From positions 62,001-126,000 of the forward strand of contig NZ_SMZY01000004.1 in NCBI RefSeq assembly GCF_004358755.1: a DNA stretch of 64,000 nt. Reading direction: 5' to 3'. Both the position numbers and the translations under genes were made by a program. Positions 33,837-42,278 of this stretch are shown here, piece after piece. Position 1 is the stretch's first letter. Every line of letters begins with the position of its first letter. The stretch comes from Peribacillus frigoritolerans (lineage in GTDB: Bacteria > Bacillota > Bacilli > Bacillales > Bacillaceae). The notes below the pieces were generated by a model. The model did not search any database, was not told the DNA's origin, and saw nothing but the letters and a program-made list of their open reading frames with translations.

Positions 33837-35383
33837 TATTCTTCACCTCTATCGGTTTGATTTTGTTCAGAAAACAAAATACCGTACCAGTTCCGCTTAT
33901 GAAGATCAGATACCATCGAGGTATGAACATGTTTTACTTGTGTATAAGCATCAAGGGAATGCTTGCCCATTTCACGTCCGATCCCGCTTTGCTTATAGCC
34001 TCCAAATGGCGCATCATTTCGGAGCATGTGCCAGTCATTGATCCAGACAACTCCTGCCTGAAGCTTTCTAGCAGCAGCGTACGCTTTGTTGACATCCCTT
34101 GTCCAGACACCTGCCGCTAATCCATAGATTGTGTCATTGGCGAGTCTGATTGCTTCTTCATCATCCGAATATTTGATAATAGATAAAACAGGCCCAAAGA
34201 TTTCTTCTTGCGCAATTTTCATTTCATTCGTCACGTTTGTGAAAATTGTCGGTTCAATAAATGATCCTCCCTCACATCCAGGGACAGTCACTTCTTTTCC
34301 TCCGCATACGAGTGTGGCTCCTTCTTCTAAACCAGACTGAATATAGGCAAGAATCGAATCTTTTTGCTTTTTAGAAATAATGGGACCCACATCTGTTGAT
34401 GCTTCAAGCGGGTTTCCAAGCTTCAATTTCTTTGTCAGTGCAAGCAGACCTTCTACAATTTCATCATGCATGCTCTCAGGCACGAACAAGCGGGTTCCTG
34501 ATTCGCACAGCTGCCCGGAGTGCAGGAAAACTCCGAATAAACTTCCTGGTAAAGCAAGTGAAAGATCGGCATCTTCAAAAATAATATTCGGCGATTTCCC
34601 TCCGAGCTCAAGTGTTGTGTTTTTAACCGATTCAGCGGCAAGCTTCATAATACTGCGGCCAACTTCAGTTGATCCGGTAAACGCCACTTTATCGACTTTG
34701 GGATGACGGACAAGTGCTTCGCCAGTCTCTGCTCCGGGTCCAGATACGACATTGATAACTCCGGGCGGAACAACTTTTGAAATAATTTCTGCCAGTTTTA
34801 AAGTAGATAACGGCGTATAGCTTGCAGGCTTAATGACCAAAGTATTCCCCATCGCAAGCGCAGGCGCTATTTTCCATGCGGCAATCAGCATCGGCATATT
34901 CCAAGGTGTAATTGCCGCACAAACTCCGATTGGCTCTCTCCAGATGAAGTTATGAGCAGGGCCTGGGAACGGCGGATTTGGCAGCGTTTCAGAATACGGA
35001 TAATCCAGCACAAATTTTCCGAACGTCTGAAATAGGTCGGCCATTTGCAGAATATCATTCGACGTAATGCGCCTGATTGTTCCTCCTGAACTGATGCACT
35101 CTAAAAACGCGAGCTCTTCCGCATGCTGAATGATCTGATATGCAATCGCGTTCAGCACCTTTGAGCGTTCTTTCGGCTTCATGCTTTTCCATTCTGTTTG
35201 ATCAAATGCGTGCCTTGCAGCAAGCACCGCTTTGTCCACATCCTCTTTCGTTCCTTTAGATGCCTTTGCAGCGAGTTCCCCTGTTGCAGGATTGAAAATA
35301 TCAAACGTTTCTAAAGAAACCGACTCTTCCCACTTCCCATTAATAAACAGCGGCAGGGTTAGGACATCTACATTTACACTCAT
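33836..35383 (-). CDS. Aldehyde dehydrogenase in the R2lox operon
   Basis: This 515-residue enzyme resembles betaine-aldehyde and phenylacetaldehyde dehydrogenases. Visible motifs are [14 protein letters not shown], the base glutamate in LELGGKSPN, the nucleophile in [11 protein letters not shown], and [10 protein letters not shown]. It follows the oxidase gene by 24 bases with a strong GGAGGAAGG site and is coupled to the alcohol dehydrogenase downstream. An oxidase that could produce an aldehyde or alcohol, followed by these two enzymes, suggests stepwise oxidation of one compound. That pathway is inference. Confidence 0.87.
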   Translation of the reverse strand: MSVNVDVLTLPLFINGKWEESVSLETFDIFNPATGELAAKASKGTKEDVDKAVLAARHAFDQTEWKSMKPKERSKVLNAIAYQIIQHAEELAFLECISSGGTIRRITSNDILQMADLFQTFGKFVLDYPYSETLPNPPFPGPAHNFIWREPIGVCAAITPWNMPMLIAAWKIAPALAMGNTLVIKPASYTPLSTLKLAEIISKVVPPGVINVVSGPGAETGEALVRHPKVDKVAFTGSTEVGRSIMKLAAESVKNTTLELGGKSPNIIFEDADLSLALPGSLFGVFLHSGQLCESGTRLFVPESMHDEIVEGLLALTKKLKLGNPLEASTDVGPIISKKQKDSILAYIQSGLEEGATLVCGGKEVTVPGCEGGSFIEPTIFTNVTNEMKIAQEEIFGPVLSIIKYSDDEEAIRLANDTIYGLAAGVWTRDVNKAYAAARKLQAGVVWINDWHMLRNDAPFGGYKQSGIGREMGKHSLDAYTQVKHVHTSMVSDLHKRNWYGILFSEQNQTDRGEE

Positions 35384-35407
35384 GAACCTTCCTCCTCTAT
35401 AAGTCGA

Positions 35408-36298
35408 TTAAACAACGCCAACCTCGTATTCTGTCATTCGGTAAATCTCTTCCACTCTCTTTCCGCGCGCCCTTGCAAGAATATCCATGCGGACAGAGAG
35501 CTGTCTCATTGTGAAGGCCATTGTTTCATCAAGGGTATGGCCGAATGCATTTTGTTCACCTGACATGCCTTCCTGATTTAGTATGATTGCATAAGGAGTC
35601 AGCTGCTTCATTTTTTCTGAAACGAGATCAAAAATATGCTCATGCTCGCTGATCAGGCGCTGCAGAAGGAAGGTGCCGTAGCCGATATGCCTTGATTCAT
35701 CCTTTTTCAAAAGCCCTACTCCTTTTAACAAACCCGGCATAATTCCTGCTTCCTCAAGCGATCTGTAAAAAGAGAAATAACCTGTTTCAGCGAGAACACC
35801 TTCCACAAACATGTTGTAGACAGTAGATGCTTCAGCTATCGCTTCAGGCGATTGATCATGGATGAGCCGATCCATCGTCTGCGGCAGCAGCTCATAGAAA
35901 ATCGTTTTATAAGTGTCTGTGTGGTAGATTGAGAGATCACCTGTTTCGCCAATGGCATTAAGAGCCAAACGGAAAAACTCGGTATGCTTTGCTTCTTCAA
36001 ACAGAAATGTTGTCAAATACATTTCTTCTTCAAGACGCCCTTCTTTTGCAATGGCCATCATAAGCGGCAGCAAATCAAGCGTTACTGCTTCCTCTCCTGC
36101 CTGAAATTGCGAGATGAGGCGAAGAACTTCGTTTCTCTGCGCGTCGCTTAGACTCTTCCAATCTTTTGTATCTTGTGTAAAATCAATATCTGACGGATTC
36201 CAAATCCCAAATCGCTTCGCCTTCTGAAAAAGCCGGTACGGCAGTAACTCTTCATTAATACCTCTGCTGCTTGTCGTAATGATTTCGCGTTTGTTCAT
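35408..36298 (-). CDS. R2-like ligand-binding oxidase (R2lox, Mn/Fe)
   Basis: This 296-residue four-helix ferritin-like protein resembles the R2 subunit of ribonucleotide reductase but belongs to the R2lox group. The metal ligands can be placed at Glu69 (FQAGEEAV), Glu102 and His105 (FEEAKHTEF), Glu166 (MFVEGV), and Glu201 and His204 (KKDESRHIG). Val72 and Tyr161 occupy the positions that form the Val-Tyr ether crosslink in Geobacillus kaustophilus R2lox. Such proteins bind a heterodinuclear Mn/Fe site and a long-chain fatty-acid-like ligand; the physiological reaction is not known. It is the first gene of an operon with an aldehyde and an alcohol dehydrogenase, and divergent from a LuxR-type regulator. 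CAGGAGG precedes the ATG. Confidence 0.88.
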   Translation of the reverse strand: MNKREIITTSSRGINEELLPYRLFQKAKRFGIWNPSDIDFTQDTKDWKSLSDAQRNEVLRLISQFQAGEEAVTLDLLPLMMAIAKEGRLEEEMYLTTFLFEEAKHTEFFRLALNAIGETGDLSIYHTDTYKTIFYELLPQTMDRLIHDQSPEAIAEASTVYNMFVEGVLAETGYFSFYRSLEEAGIMPGLLKGVGLLKKDESRHIGYGTFLLQRLISEHEHIFDLVSEKMKQLTPYAIILNQEGMSGEQNAFGHTLDETMAFTMRQLSVRMDILARARGKRVEEIYRMTEYEVGVV

Positions 36299-36345
36299 CG
36301 TTCCCTCCTGATTTGAATTATTTTTAATTGTGATGCCCTTATATT

Positions 36346-36359
36346 TGTAAGTGCTTACA
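36346..36359. promoter_or_regulatory. Palindrome in the divergent R2lox/LuxR-type promoter region
   Basis: TGTAAGTGCTTACA is a 6-2-6 inverted repeat, in the middle of the 126 bases between the two starts. It is a candidate operator for the LuxR-type regulator. I could not assign convincing -35/-10 boxes. Confidence 0.45.
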
Positions 36360-36424
36360 TTTTTATTTTACAATGAGAGATGAAGGTGAAATAGTACTGA
36401 AAAGGTAGGGGAGGAAATTGTCGA

Positions 36425-37096
36425 ATGCTAGATGCTAGAGTAAGAGAATATATTCGTGAAGCTTCCCAAATTCACGATTTTACGAAAAGGACCGAGAGGA
36501 TGGTCCTCGGCTGTGTTCAATTTTTCCCTTTCAAGCGCGCTGCCATTTTTACATACTCATCCTTCAGTTATGTAGGAGAAGGCTTAATTCAGGCAGACAC
36601 AGAAAAAATCACACCCATGCACTGGATAAAAGAAGACGTCCGCTACATCCCGCCCGTATACAATGCCCTTAAGAATAATCAGCTTCAGCTCATTGACCTC
36701 ACACAAAGCAACGTTCCTTTTCCAGAAAAGTACATCAATCAATTTAAGCTGTCCACCCTTGCCATCATTCCGATCAGCAGCTCGAATAACGTGATAGGCT
36801 GCGTTCTTGCCGACCAGTATACAGGCAGGAGGCAATCTATTAGAAGTCATGTAGAGCAGCTGTCTTACTACTTCCAGGAATTTATTTCGCAAAATTCTAA
36901 TCGTATTCTAAGCAAACGGGAAACCGAAGTCCTTCAGCATCTGGCAAATGGCTATTGCATGAAAGAAATGGCTGAACACATGAAAATCAGCGAATTTACT
37001 GTGCGTGATTATCTAAGTGCTGTGATCCGGAAATTAGGGGTAAAGCACCGCGCTGAGGCTGTTGCGGTAGGACTCAGGAAAGGCATTATCCATTAA
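36425..37096 (+). CDS. LuxR-type transcriptional regulator with GAF-like sensor domain
   Basis: This 223-residue protein has an N-terminal region (about 1-150) with GAF-like features (KLSTLAIIPISSSNNVIGCVLAD) and a C-terminal LuxR helix-turn-helix (LSKRETEVLQHLANGYCMKE to HMKISEFTVRDYLSAVIRKLG). There is no receiver aspartate motif, so it is not a response regulator. A small molecule or metal could act on the GAF-like part. Divergent placement makes it the likely regulator of the R2lox operon; whether it activates or represses is not visible. GGGAGGA stands nine bases before the ATG. Confidence 0.78.
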   Translation: MLDARVREYIREASQIHDFTKRTERMVLGCVQFFPFKRAAIFTYSSFSYVGEGLIQADTEKITPMHWIKEDVRYIPPVYNALKNNQLQLIDLTQSNVPFPEKYINQFKLSTLAIIPISSSNNVIGCVLADQYTGRRQSIRSHVEQLSYYFQEFISQNSNRILSKRETEVLQHLANGYCMKEMAEHMKISEFTVRDYLSAVIRKLGVKHRAEAVAVGLRKGIIH

Positions 37097-37128
37097 AAAA
37101 CCCGCTGCCTATTATTTGCGCGGGTTTT
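37097..37128 (+). terminator. Terminator of the LuxR-type regulator gene
   Basis: Flanking A and T runs enclose CCCGC and GCGGG arms with a long loop. The stem begins directly after the stop. Confidence 0.65.
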
Positions 37129-37206
37129 AGAGAGACGAAAGTTTAAATTTTTTGCCCTTCGATGGCAAGCGGAGTCGCCTAACTGAAACAGGTGCTTCCG
37201 CTTTCC

Positions 37207-37623
37207 TTAGATTAGCGGTCTTCTCATGCATTCTTCAGTTTCAAAGCCAAACTGTCTGTAAAGATCATGAGCATCCTTGGTGGCAAGGCCCATTTTCGTG
37301 TTTTTGATTGCGGGATGAATGATGATGCATTCCACTAAGAATTTCCCAAGCCCGCGTCCCCTGTATTCCTGGTCAATGATGACATCCATGATCCATGAAA
37401 AGACTGCCTGATCTGTTATGACTCTGGCAAAACCTATTTGTCTTCCATTCTGACCGTACAATCCGAAACACAAAGAGTGCTGAATGCTCTCTTCTATTAC
37501 TTTTCCAGAGCGGCCCTTTGCCCAGTATGACTCACTGATCCAAGCCTCTATCTTTTCAATTTGCAGCAAGGTTTGATCGTCTGACACGAGATATTCTTTT
37601 TTCTGCCATTCCACCTGCAGCAT
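37207..37623 (-). CDS. GNAT family N-acetyltransferase
   Basis: This 138-residue protein has the acetyl-CoA binding motif in IIDQEYRGRGLGKFLVECI and a C-terminal LATKDAHDLYRQFGFETEE. It transfers an acetyl group from acetyl-CoA to an unknown amine. It is short but complete for the family. It is divergent from the acylphosphatase gene, with 70 bases between starts. Confidence 0.8.
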   Translation of the reverse strand: MLQVEWQKKEYLVSDDQTLLQIEKIEAWISESYWAKGRSGKVIEESIQHSLCFGLYGQNGRQIGFARVITDQAVFSWIMDVIIDQEYRGRGLGKFLVECIIIHPAIKNTKMGLATKDAHDLYRQFGFETEECMRRPLI

Positions 37624-37693
37624 CTCCTCTCTATCTTTTAATTTGATTATAATAGGTAAACATCGGGAAATGAGACGTTAGGAGGCGATTTTT

Positions 37694-37969
37694 ATGATGA
37701 AAACCTTAAATATGATTGCAGCTGGCCGGGTACAGGGAGTCGGCTTCCGTTTTCACACCCAGAAGCTTGCCGCTTCACATGAACTGACAGGCTGGGTGAA
37801 AAATAGAGATGACGGAACTGTTGAAATGATGGTTCAGGGAGAGGACAAGCAACTGGAAGATTTCCTGAAGGATTTGAAGGAAGGCAATCGTTATGCTAAG
37901 GTAGACGACATTTCAGTAAAAGGGGAACTTCAGTCTGAGACGTTTTCTGAGTTTAAGATTGTGCATTGA
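37694..37969 (+). CDS. yflL: Acylphosphatase
   Basis: This 91-residue protein has the family motif GRVQGVGFRFHTQ with catalytic Arg19 and LTGWVKNRDDGTVE with catalytic Asn37. It hydrolyses carboxyl-phosphate bonds such as those of acetyl phosphate or 1,3-bisphosphoglycerate. Position beside nos is the same as yflL-yflM in B. subtilis. GGAGGCG precedes two ATG codons at 37694 and 37697; either would serve. Confidence 0.92.
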   Translation: MMKTLNMIAAGRVQGVGFRFHTQKLAASHELTGWVKNRDDGTVEMMVQGEDKQLEDFLKDLKEGNRYAKVDDISVKGELQSETFSEFKIVH

Positions 37970-37988
37970 ACTGGACTCTAACAAAAAT

Positions 37989-38009
37989 GACCATGAGAAT
38001 GGTCTTTTT
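37989..38009 (+). terminator. Terminator of the acylphosphatase gene
   Basis: GACCAT and ATGGTC form a short stem followed by TTTTT, 20 bases after the stop. Confidence 0.7.
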
Positions 38010-38081
38010 CTATGTGCCCTTGGCAAATACCTTCCTTCTGAAACAGGAATTCTTCAACCTGTTTTCAGTTAAAGGTGAGTT

Positions 38082-38172
38082 TACTTTCCAAAACTGCTCA
38101 AATACTTTCATAAATGCCCATTTTACATGCAGAAATCAATTAAATACTTTCCAAAACGCCTCAAATACTTTC
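38082..38172. repeat. Imperfect 28-base direct repeat between yflL and nos
   Basis: Positions 38082-38109 and 38145-38172 share TACTTTCCAAAAC then CTCAAATACTTTC, with only the bases between them differing. A further AAATACCTTCC occurs at 38023, and TAAATACTTTCC overlaps the start of the second unit. No gene or hairpin explains them. Confidence 0.6.
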
Positions 38173-38205
38173 TTTTTTCCAACAACCTCCTAATTATCAT
38201 AAAAA

Positions 38206-38229
38206 AACAAGCCCCCGCAAGAGCTTGTT
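38206..38229 (-). terminator. Terminator of nos
   Basis: AACAAGC and GCTTGTT form a stem. On the minus strand it is followed by a T run and lies directly after the nos stop at 38230. Confidence 0.78.
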
Positions 38230-39318
38230 CTAATAAGCACGATCCTGATAAAAATAGTTCGGCTTGTTGATTTTATTTTCATACTGCTTATGAAAAATAT
38301 AAGTTGTCGCCGGGGACAATGGAGGAATCAGCCAAGTCCAGTCTCCAGTCACGTCGCGTCCCTCTGACATTTCATTATGTTCAAACCGCTTAAATTGCTG
38401 GGCAGCTGTATGATGATCGACGATGCTGGCACCAGCTTCTTTAAAAGAATGCAAAACAGCAACGTTCAGTTCAACAAGCGCTTTGTCTTTCCAAAGTGTC
38501 GCATTGGAGGAGGTATCCAGTCCCAATAGTGAAGCTACTTTTGGAAGCATGTTATACCTGCCCTCATCCGCCAGATTCCTTGCGCCAATTTCTGTTCCCA
38601 TATACCAGCCATTGAACGGTGCCGCAGGAAATGTCATCCCGCCTATTTCAAGGCTCATGTCAGAGATAATTGGAACGGCATACCATTTGGCATTCAGCTC
38701 ACTGAACTCCGGGTATTGAGGATGTGAGATTGGAATTTCCAGCACAATTTCTGAGGGGATTTCATACCAAACCGGCTCTCGATTTTCTGCCTGAATGACA
38801 AGAGGAAGCAAATCATAGTCCGTCCCTTCGCCCTTCCATCCAAGTTCTTCGCATTTCTTTGTAAATACGATGGATCCCGGATCGCCGATAATTCCAGAAT
38901 CTGTTTCGTAGCCTGCATATCTAAGCAGCTGATGATTCCAGATCCGCACTGGCGCAGTTCCATCCTCCCCTGGCTTAAAAATCGTAATCAGCGGACGGAT
39001 TCGGCCGTTATTTGTTGCATATTCTATATGTGAAAACAGTGCGTCCCTGATTTCTTCTTCCGCAGCAAGCTCTCTTGCATCCACCACTCTAAGTGTGTTC
39101 CAAAATAAACGGCCAATACATTTATTGCTGTTTCTCCAAGCCATTTTTGCCCCGTGCTCAAGTTCTTCAAACGTTAATTGATACTGACCCTCTTGACCCA
39201 GCAGAGATTTAATTTGCAATAAACGGGCAACGGTTTCTTCTTCCGATTTGCCGAGCTCATAATAACATTGCCTGATGAATTGCTCTGCTTCAATCATATA
39301 TTCAAGTTGAGTAGCCAC
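38230..39318 (-). CDS. nos: Nitric oxide synthase oxygenase
   Basis: This 362-residue bacterial NOS has the heme-thiolate cysteine in [13 protein letters not shown] (Cys67) and the substrate-site region with [17 protein letters not shown] and [17 protein letters not shown]. It oxidises L-arginine to citrulline and nitric oxide using tetrahydrobiopterin or tetrahydrofolate. As in other Bacillus enzymes no reductase domain is attached, so electrons must come from separate flavodoxin-type reductases. It matches B. subtilis YflM in length and context. The product protects some Gram-positive bacteria from oxidative stress and antibiotics. Confidence 0.94.
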   Translation of the reverse strand: MATQLEYMIEAEQFIRQCYYELGKSEEETVARLLQIKSLLGQEGQYQLTFEELEHGAKMAWRNSNKCIGRLFWNTLRVVDARELAAEEEIRDALFSHIEYATNNGRIRPLITIFKPGEDGTAPVRIWNHQLLRYAGYETDSGIIGDPGSIVFTKKCEELGWKGEGTDYDLLPLVIQAENREPVWYEIPSEIVLEIPISHPQYPEFSELNAKWYAVPIISDMSLEIGGMTFPAAPFNGWYMGTEIGARNLADEGRYNMLPKVASLLGLDTSSNATLWKDKALVELNVAVLHSFKEAGASIVDHHTAAQQFKRFEHNEMSEGRDVTGDWTWLIPPLSPATTYIFHKQYENKINKPNYFYQDRAY

Positions 39319-39570
39319 GATAACCTCCTAAATAACCAACTCTATATAGTTAAGACTACGTAAATTTTTCAAAAAAAGATCATATCCGATATCATTAAAG
39401 TATAGCATCTCTATTGAAGCATACTTTTACTACAAGCAAAACTTTCATGAACTTTTCTATACGGAAAAAATATATATGAAAGGAATCGCCACTAATTCAT
39501 ATGTATCAAGAGATTCGAGCACTATAAAAAAGATATTCTATAAAAATATGAAAAACTTATCATTTTTTTG

Positions 39571-39599
39571 TTGCAATATGAAAGCCCTTTATTTAAAAT
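39571..39599 (+). promoter_or_regulatory. Promoter of the PTS/EEP-fold operon
   Basis: TTGCAA (39571-39576) and TAAAAT (39594-39599) are 17 bases apart, within the 404-base gap after nos. A cre site begins seven bases past the -10 box. A weak hairpin (GTAAGCAATTC at 39653-39663, GAATTCGTTTAC at 39674-39685) lies in the leader. I see no antiterminator site. Confidence 0.6.
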
Positions 39600-39606
39600 A
39601 GGTTTA

Positions 39607-39620
39607 TGCAAGCGATTGCA
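39607..39620. promoter_or_regulatory. cre site at the PTS operon start
   Basis: TGCAAGCGATTGCA is a 5-4-5 inverted repeat with the central CG of the cre consensus. Its place at the transcription start fits CcpA repression. Confidence 0.65.
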
Positions 39621-39722
39621 CATAGTTGCACGAATCTATTTTTAAAAAATATGTAAGCAATTCCGATTAGTAATGAATTCGTTTACAAACATTATATTTA
39701 TTAAGGGAAAGAAGGGCAAAAG

Positions 39723-41363
39723 ATGAAGAACTTATTATCGTTCGATTTCTGGCAAAAATTCGGTAAAGCCTTAATGGTTGTTGTAGCAGTTATGCCAGCA
39801 GCCGGTATTATGATCTCACTCGGCAAGTTAATCGCCATGTCAGGCGGAGATATCACATTGGTGCAAACGATTGCACGAGTAATGGAAGACATCGGTTGGG
39901 GCATCATTACCAATCTTCACATCCTGTTTGCAGTAGCCATCGGGGGTTCCTGGGCTAAGGAACGCGCTGGCGGAGCATTCGCTGCATTAATTGCATTCGT
40001 TCTTATTAATCGTATTACAGGCGCAATCTTCGGTGTTAACTCTGCCATGCTTGCAGATCCTGAAGCTACTGTAAACTCTTTATTCGGACAAGAATTAATT
40101 GTTAAAGATTACTTCACATCTGTTTTAGGTGCTCCTGCACTAAACATGGGAGTATTTGTAGGTATCATTGCAGGTTTCCTTGGTGCAAACCTGTTCAACA
40201 AATATTACAACTACAGCAAACTGCCTGAATCACTTTCGTTCTTTAACGGAAAACGCTTCGTGCCTTTCGCAGTTATCGGCGGATCTGTTGTAACCGCTGT
40301 CGTATTATCTCTAGTTTGGCCATTTATTCAAGGTCTATTAAATGACTTCGGTCAATGGATTGCTACTTCACGCAACACAGCTCCAGTTGTTGCACCATTT
40401 ATCTTCGGTGCCCTTGAGCGTCTGCTTCTTCCGTTCGGTCTGCATCACATGCTGACAGTTCCGATGAACTATACATCTCTTGGCGGAACTTACGAAATCT
40501 TAACTGGCGGAAGCGCCGGATCAACAGTTGCAGGTCAGGATCCTTTATGGCTTGCATGGATTGCCGACTTAAATAACTTCCTTGCTGCAGGAGATACTGC
40601 AAGCTATAACCAATTGTTAAACGATGTTACTCCAGCACGCTTTAAAGTTGGACAAATGATTCTTTCTACAGCTTCACTTATCGGTATTGCTTATGCGATG
40701 TACCGCAATGTTGACAAAGAAAAACGCACGAAATACAAATCAATGTTCTTATCTGCAGGTCTTGCAGTATTTTTAACAGGTGTAACTGAGCCTATCGAAT
40801 TCATGTTCATGTTTGCTGCTCCACTTCTATATATTGTGTACGCTATTACAACAGGTCTTGCTTTTGCGATTGTCGATATTATCGATATCCGTGTTCACTC
40901 ATTTGGTTTCATTGAGCTCTTAACCCGTACTCCAATGATCATCAAAGCTGGTTTATGGATGGATATTGTGAACTTTGTTCTTGCATGTTTAGTATTCTTC
41001 GGCCTTAACTTCGGAATCGCTAACTTCATGATCAAACGATTCAACTTCCCTACTCCGGGACGCAATGGAAACTACATCGATTCTGAAGAGCCTGCTGCTA
41101 AAGGCACTGCTGCAGTAAACAGCGATTCACAAGCATCTGCTATCATTACTTTGCTTGGCGGATCTGCTAATATTGAAGATGTAGATGCATGTATGACACG
41201 CCTTCGTGTTACAGTAAAAGATTCAAGCAAGGTTGCAGGCGAGGCGAAATGGAAAGAAAATGGCGCTCTCGGTTTAATCATTAAAGACAAAGGTGTACAA
41301 GCAATCTACGGACCGAAAGCAGATGTTTTAAAATCTGATATTCAAGATACGTTAGGAGCTTAA
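39723..41363 (+). CDS. PTS permease EIICB, glucose/maltose superfamily
   Basis: This 546-residue protein has an N-terminal EIIC domain (residues about 1-445, ten helices) with GLHHMLTVPMNYTSLGG and LTGVTEPIEFMFMFAAPLLY. The C-terminal EIIB domain (about 470-546) has the phosphorylated Cys490 in DVDACMTRLRV. EIIA is absent and must be supplied from elsewhere. It resembles MalX/alpha-glucoside-type permeases more than NagP. The sugar is not certain. The next gene starts two bases after the stop, so both are one operon. Confidence 0.85.
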   Translation: MKNLLSFDFWQKFGKALMVVVAVMPAAGIMISLGKLIAMSGGDITLVQTIARVMEDIGWGIITNLHILFAVAIGGSWAKERAGGAFAALIAFVLINRITGAIFGVNSAMLADPEATVNSLFGQELIVKDYFTSVLGAPALNMGVFVGIIAGFLGANLFNKYYNYSKLPESLSFFNGKRFVPFAVIGGSVVTAVVLSLVWPFIQGLLNDFGQWIATSRNTAPVVAPFIFGALERLLLPFGLHHMLTVPMNYTSLGGTYEILTGGSAGSTVAGQDPLWLAWIADLNNFLAAGDTASYNQLLNDVTPARFKVGQMILSTASLIGIAYAMYRNVDKEKRTKYKSMFLSAGLAVFLTGVTEPIEFMFMFAAPLLYIVYAITTGLAFAIVDIIDIRVHSFGFIELLTRTPMIIKAGLWMDIVNFVLACLVFFGLNFGIANFMIKRFNFPTPGRNGNYIDSEEPAAKGTAAVNSDSQASAIITLLGGSANIEDVDACMTRLRVTVKDSSKVAGEAKWKENGALGLIIKDKGVQAIYGPKADVLKSDIQDTLGA

Positions 41364-41365
41364 CC

Positions 41366-42157
41366 ATGAAATTATTAACGCTTAATTGTCACTCTTGGCA
41401 AGAAGAAAACCAGATGGAGAAAATCAAAACACTGGCGAAAACTATTCAGGAGAAGTCATATGATGTGATTGCCCTTCAGGAAGTCAGCCAGCTTGAAGAT
41501 GAAGCCATCGTCTATGATCAGGTTAAAAAGAACAATTACGCGTTAGTTCTTCTCGATGAATTAAAACAGCTTGGGGTAACCGATTATAAGCTCGTCTGGG
41601 GCTTTGCCCATATCGGATACCCTGGGTATGAAGAGGGTCTTGCGATCCTGACTAAACATCCTGTTGTGGATTCAGAGGTCTTCTGCGTGACAAAAGGGCA
41701 AGATACCTCTTACTGGAAAACACGCTCGATCGTACGTGCGACCATCAAATACAATGAGAAACTGGTCTCCTTCTACTCATGTCATCTTGGCTGGTGGCAT
41801 GACGAAGAGGAGCCGTGCAAATTCCAGCTTGATTCACTTCTTCAAAAGCTCGACCGATCTCATCCTTTCTTCTTAATGGGTGATTTCAATAACAGCGCTG
41901 AAATAAGAGATGAAGGATATGATTATCTTCTATCAAACGGTTTATATGATACGTATACACTCGCTGAAGATAAGGATTCAGGCATAACCGTTAAAGGCAA
42001 AATTGCCGGATGGGATGAAAATAAACAAGATTTGCGCATTGATTTGATTCTATCAAGTGTTGAGGTTAAAGTGCTGTCATCAAAGGTTATTTTCAATGGT
42101 GAGCATAAATCAGCCGTTTCTGATCATTATGGTGTGGAGACAGAGATTTCCATGTAA
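41366..42157 (+). CDS. Endonuclease/exonuclease/phosphatase-fold enzyme
   Basis: This 263-residue protein has the EEP signatures: LLTLNCHSWQ, the metal-binding Glu in VIALQEVSQ, MGDFNNSAE and the C-terminal SDHYGVETEI with the Asp-His pair. The family contains DNases, sphingomyelinases and inositol or sugar phosphatases. No signal peptide is visible, so it acts in the cytosol. Being two bases after a sugar PTS gene, it probably acts on the imported sugar phosphate or a phosphodiester derived from it; that is inference. A terminator follows. Confidence 0.82.
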   Translation: MKLLTLNCHSWQEENQMEKIKTLAKTIQEKSYDVIALQEVSQLEDEAIVYDQVKKNNYALVLLDELKQLGVTDYKLVWGFAHIGYPGYEEGLAILTKHPVVDSEVFCVTKGQDTSYWKTRSIVRATIKYNEKLVSFYSCHLGWWHDEEEPCKFQLDSLLQKLDRSHPFFLMGDFNNSAEIRDEGYDYLLSNGLYDTYTLAEDKDSGITVKGKIAGWDENKQDLRIDLILSSVEVKVLSSKVIFNGEHKSAVSDHYGVETEISM

Positions 42158-42163
42158 ATGAAG

Positions 42164-42194
42164 GCTGCTTCTTTTAAAGAGGCAGCTTTTTTTT
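42164..42194 (+). terminator. Terminator of the PTS/EEP operon
   Basis: GCTGCTTC and GAGGCAGC pair (one G-U) and are followed by TTTTTTTT. Confidence 0.85.
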
Positions 42195-42278
42195 GCATTT
42201 TGTCATCTTTTCTTCTTCATTATACGTTTATCCTATATACCTCACGGGGAAATTAAAAAGGTTATAGGGAGGTCGACC

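Noticed and set aside
37168-37200. Terminator for the acetyltransferase gene at 37207
   Set aside because: AAGCGGA and TCCGCTT can pair, but the stem has a long loop and lacks a clear T run on the minus strand.
38022-38172. Possible CRISPR array
   Set aside because: Only two full units with imperfect repeats, no regular spacer and no cas gene.
39653-39685. Leader hairpin before the PTS gene as a possible antiterminator (RAT) or riboswitch
   Set aside because: The arms are imperfect, there is no overlapping terminator and no antiterminator gene nearby.
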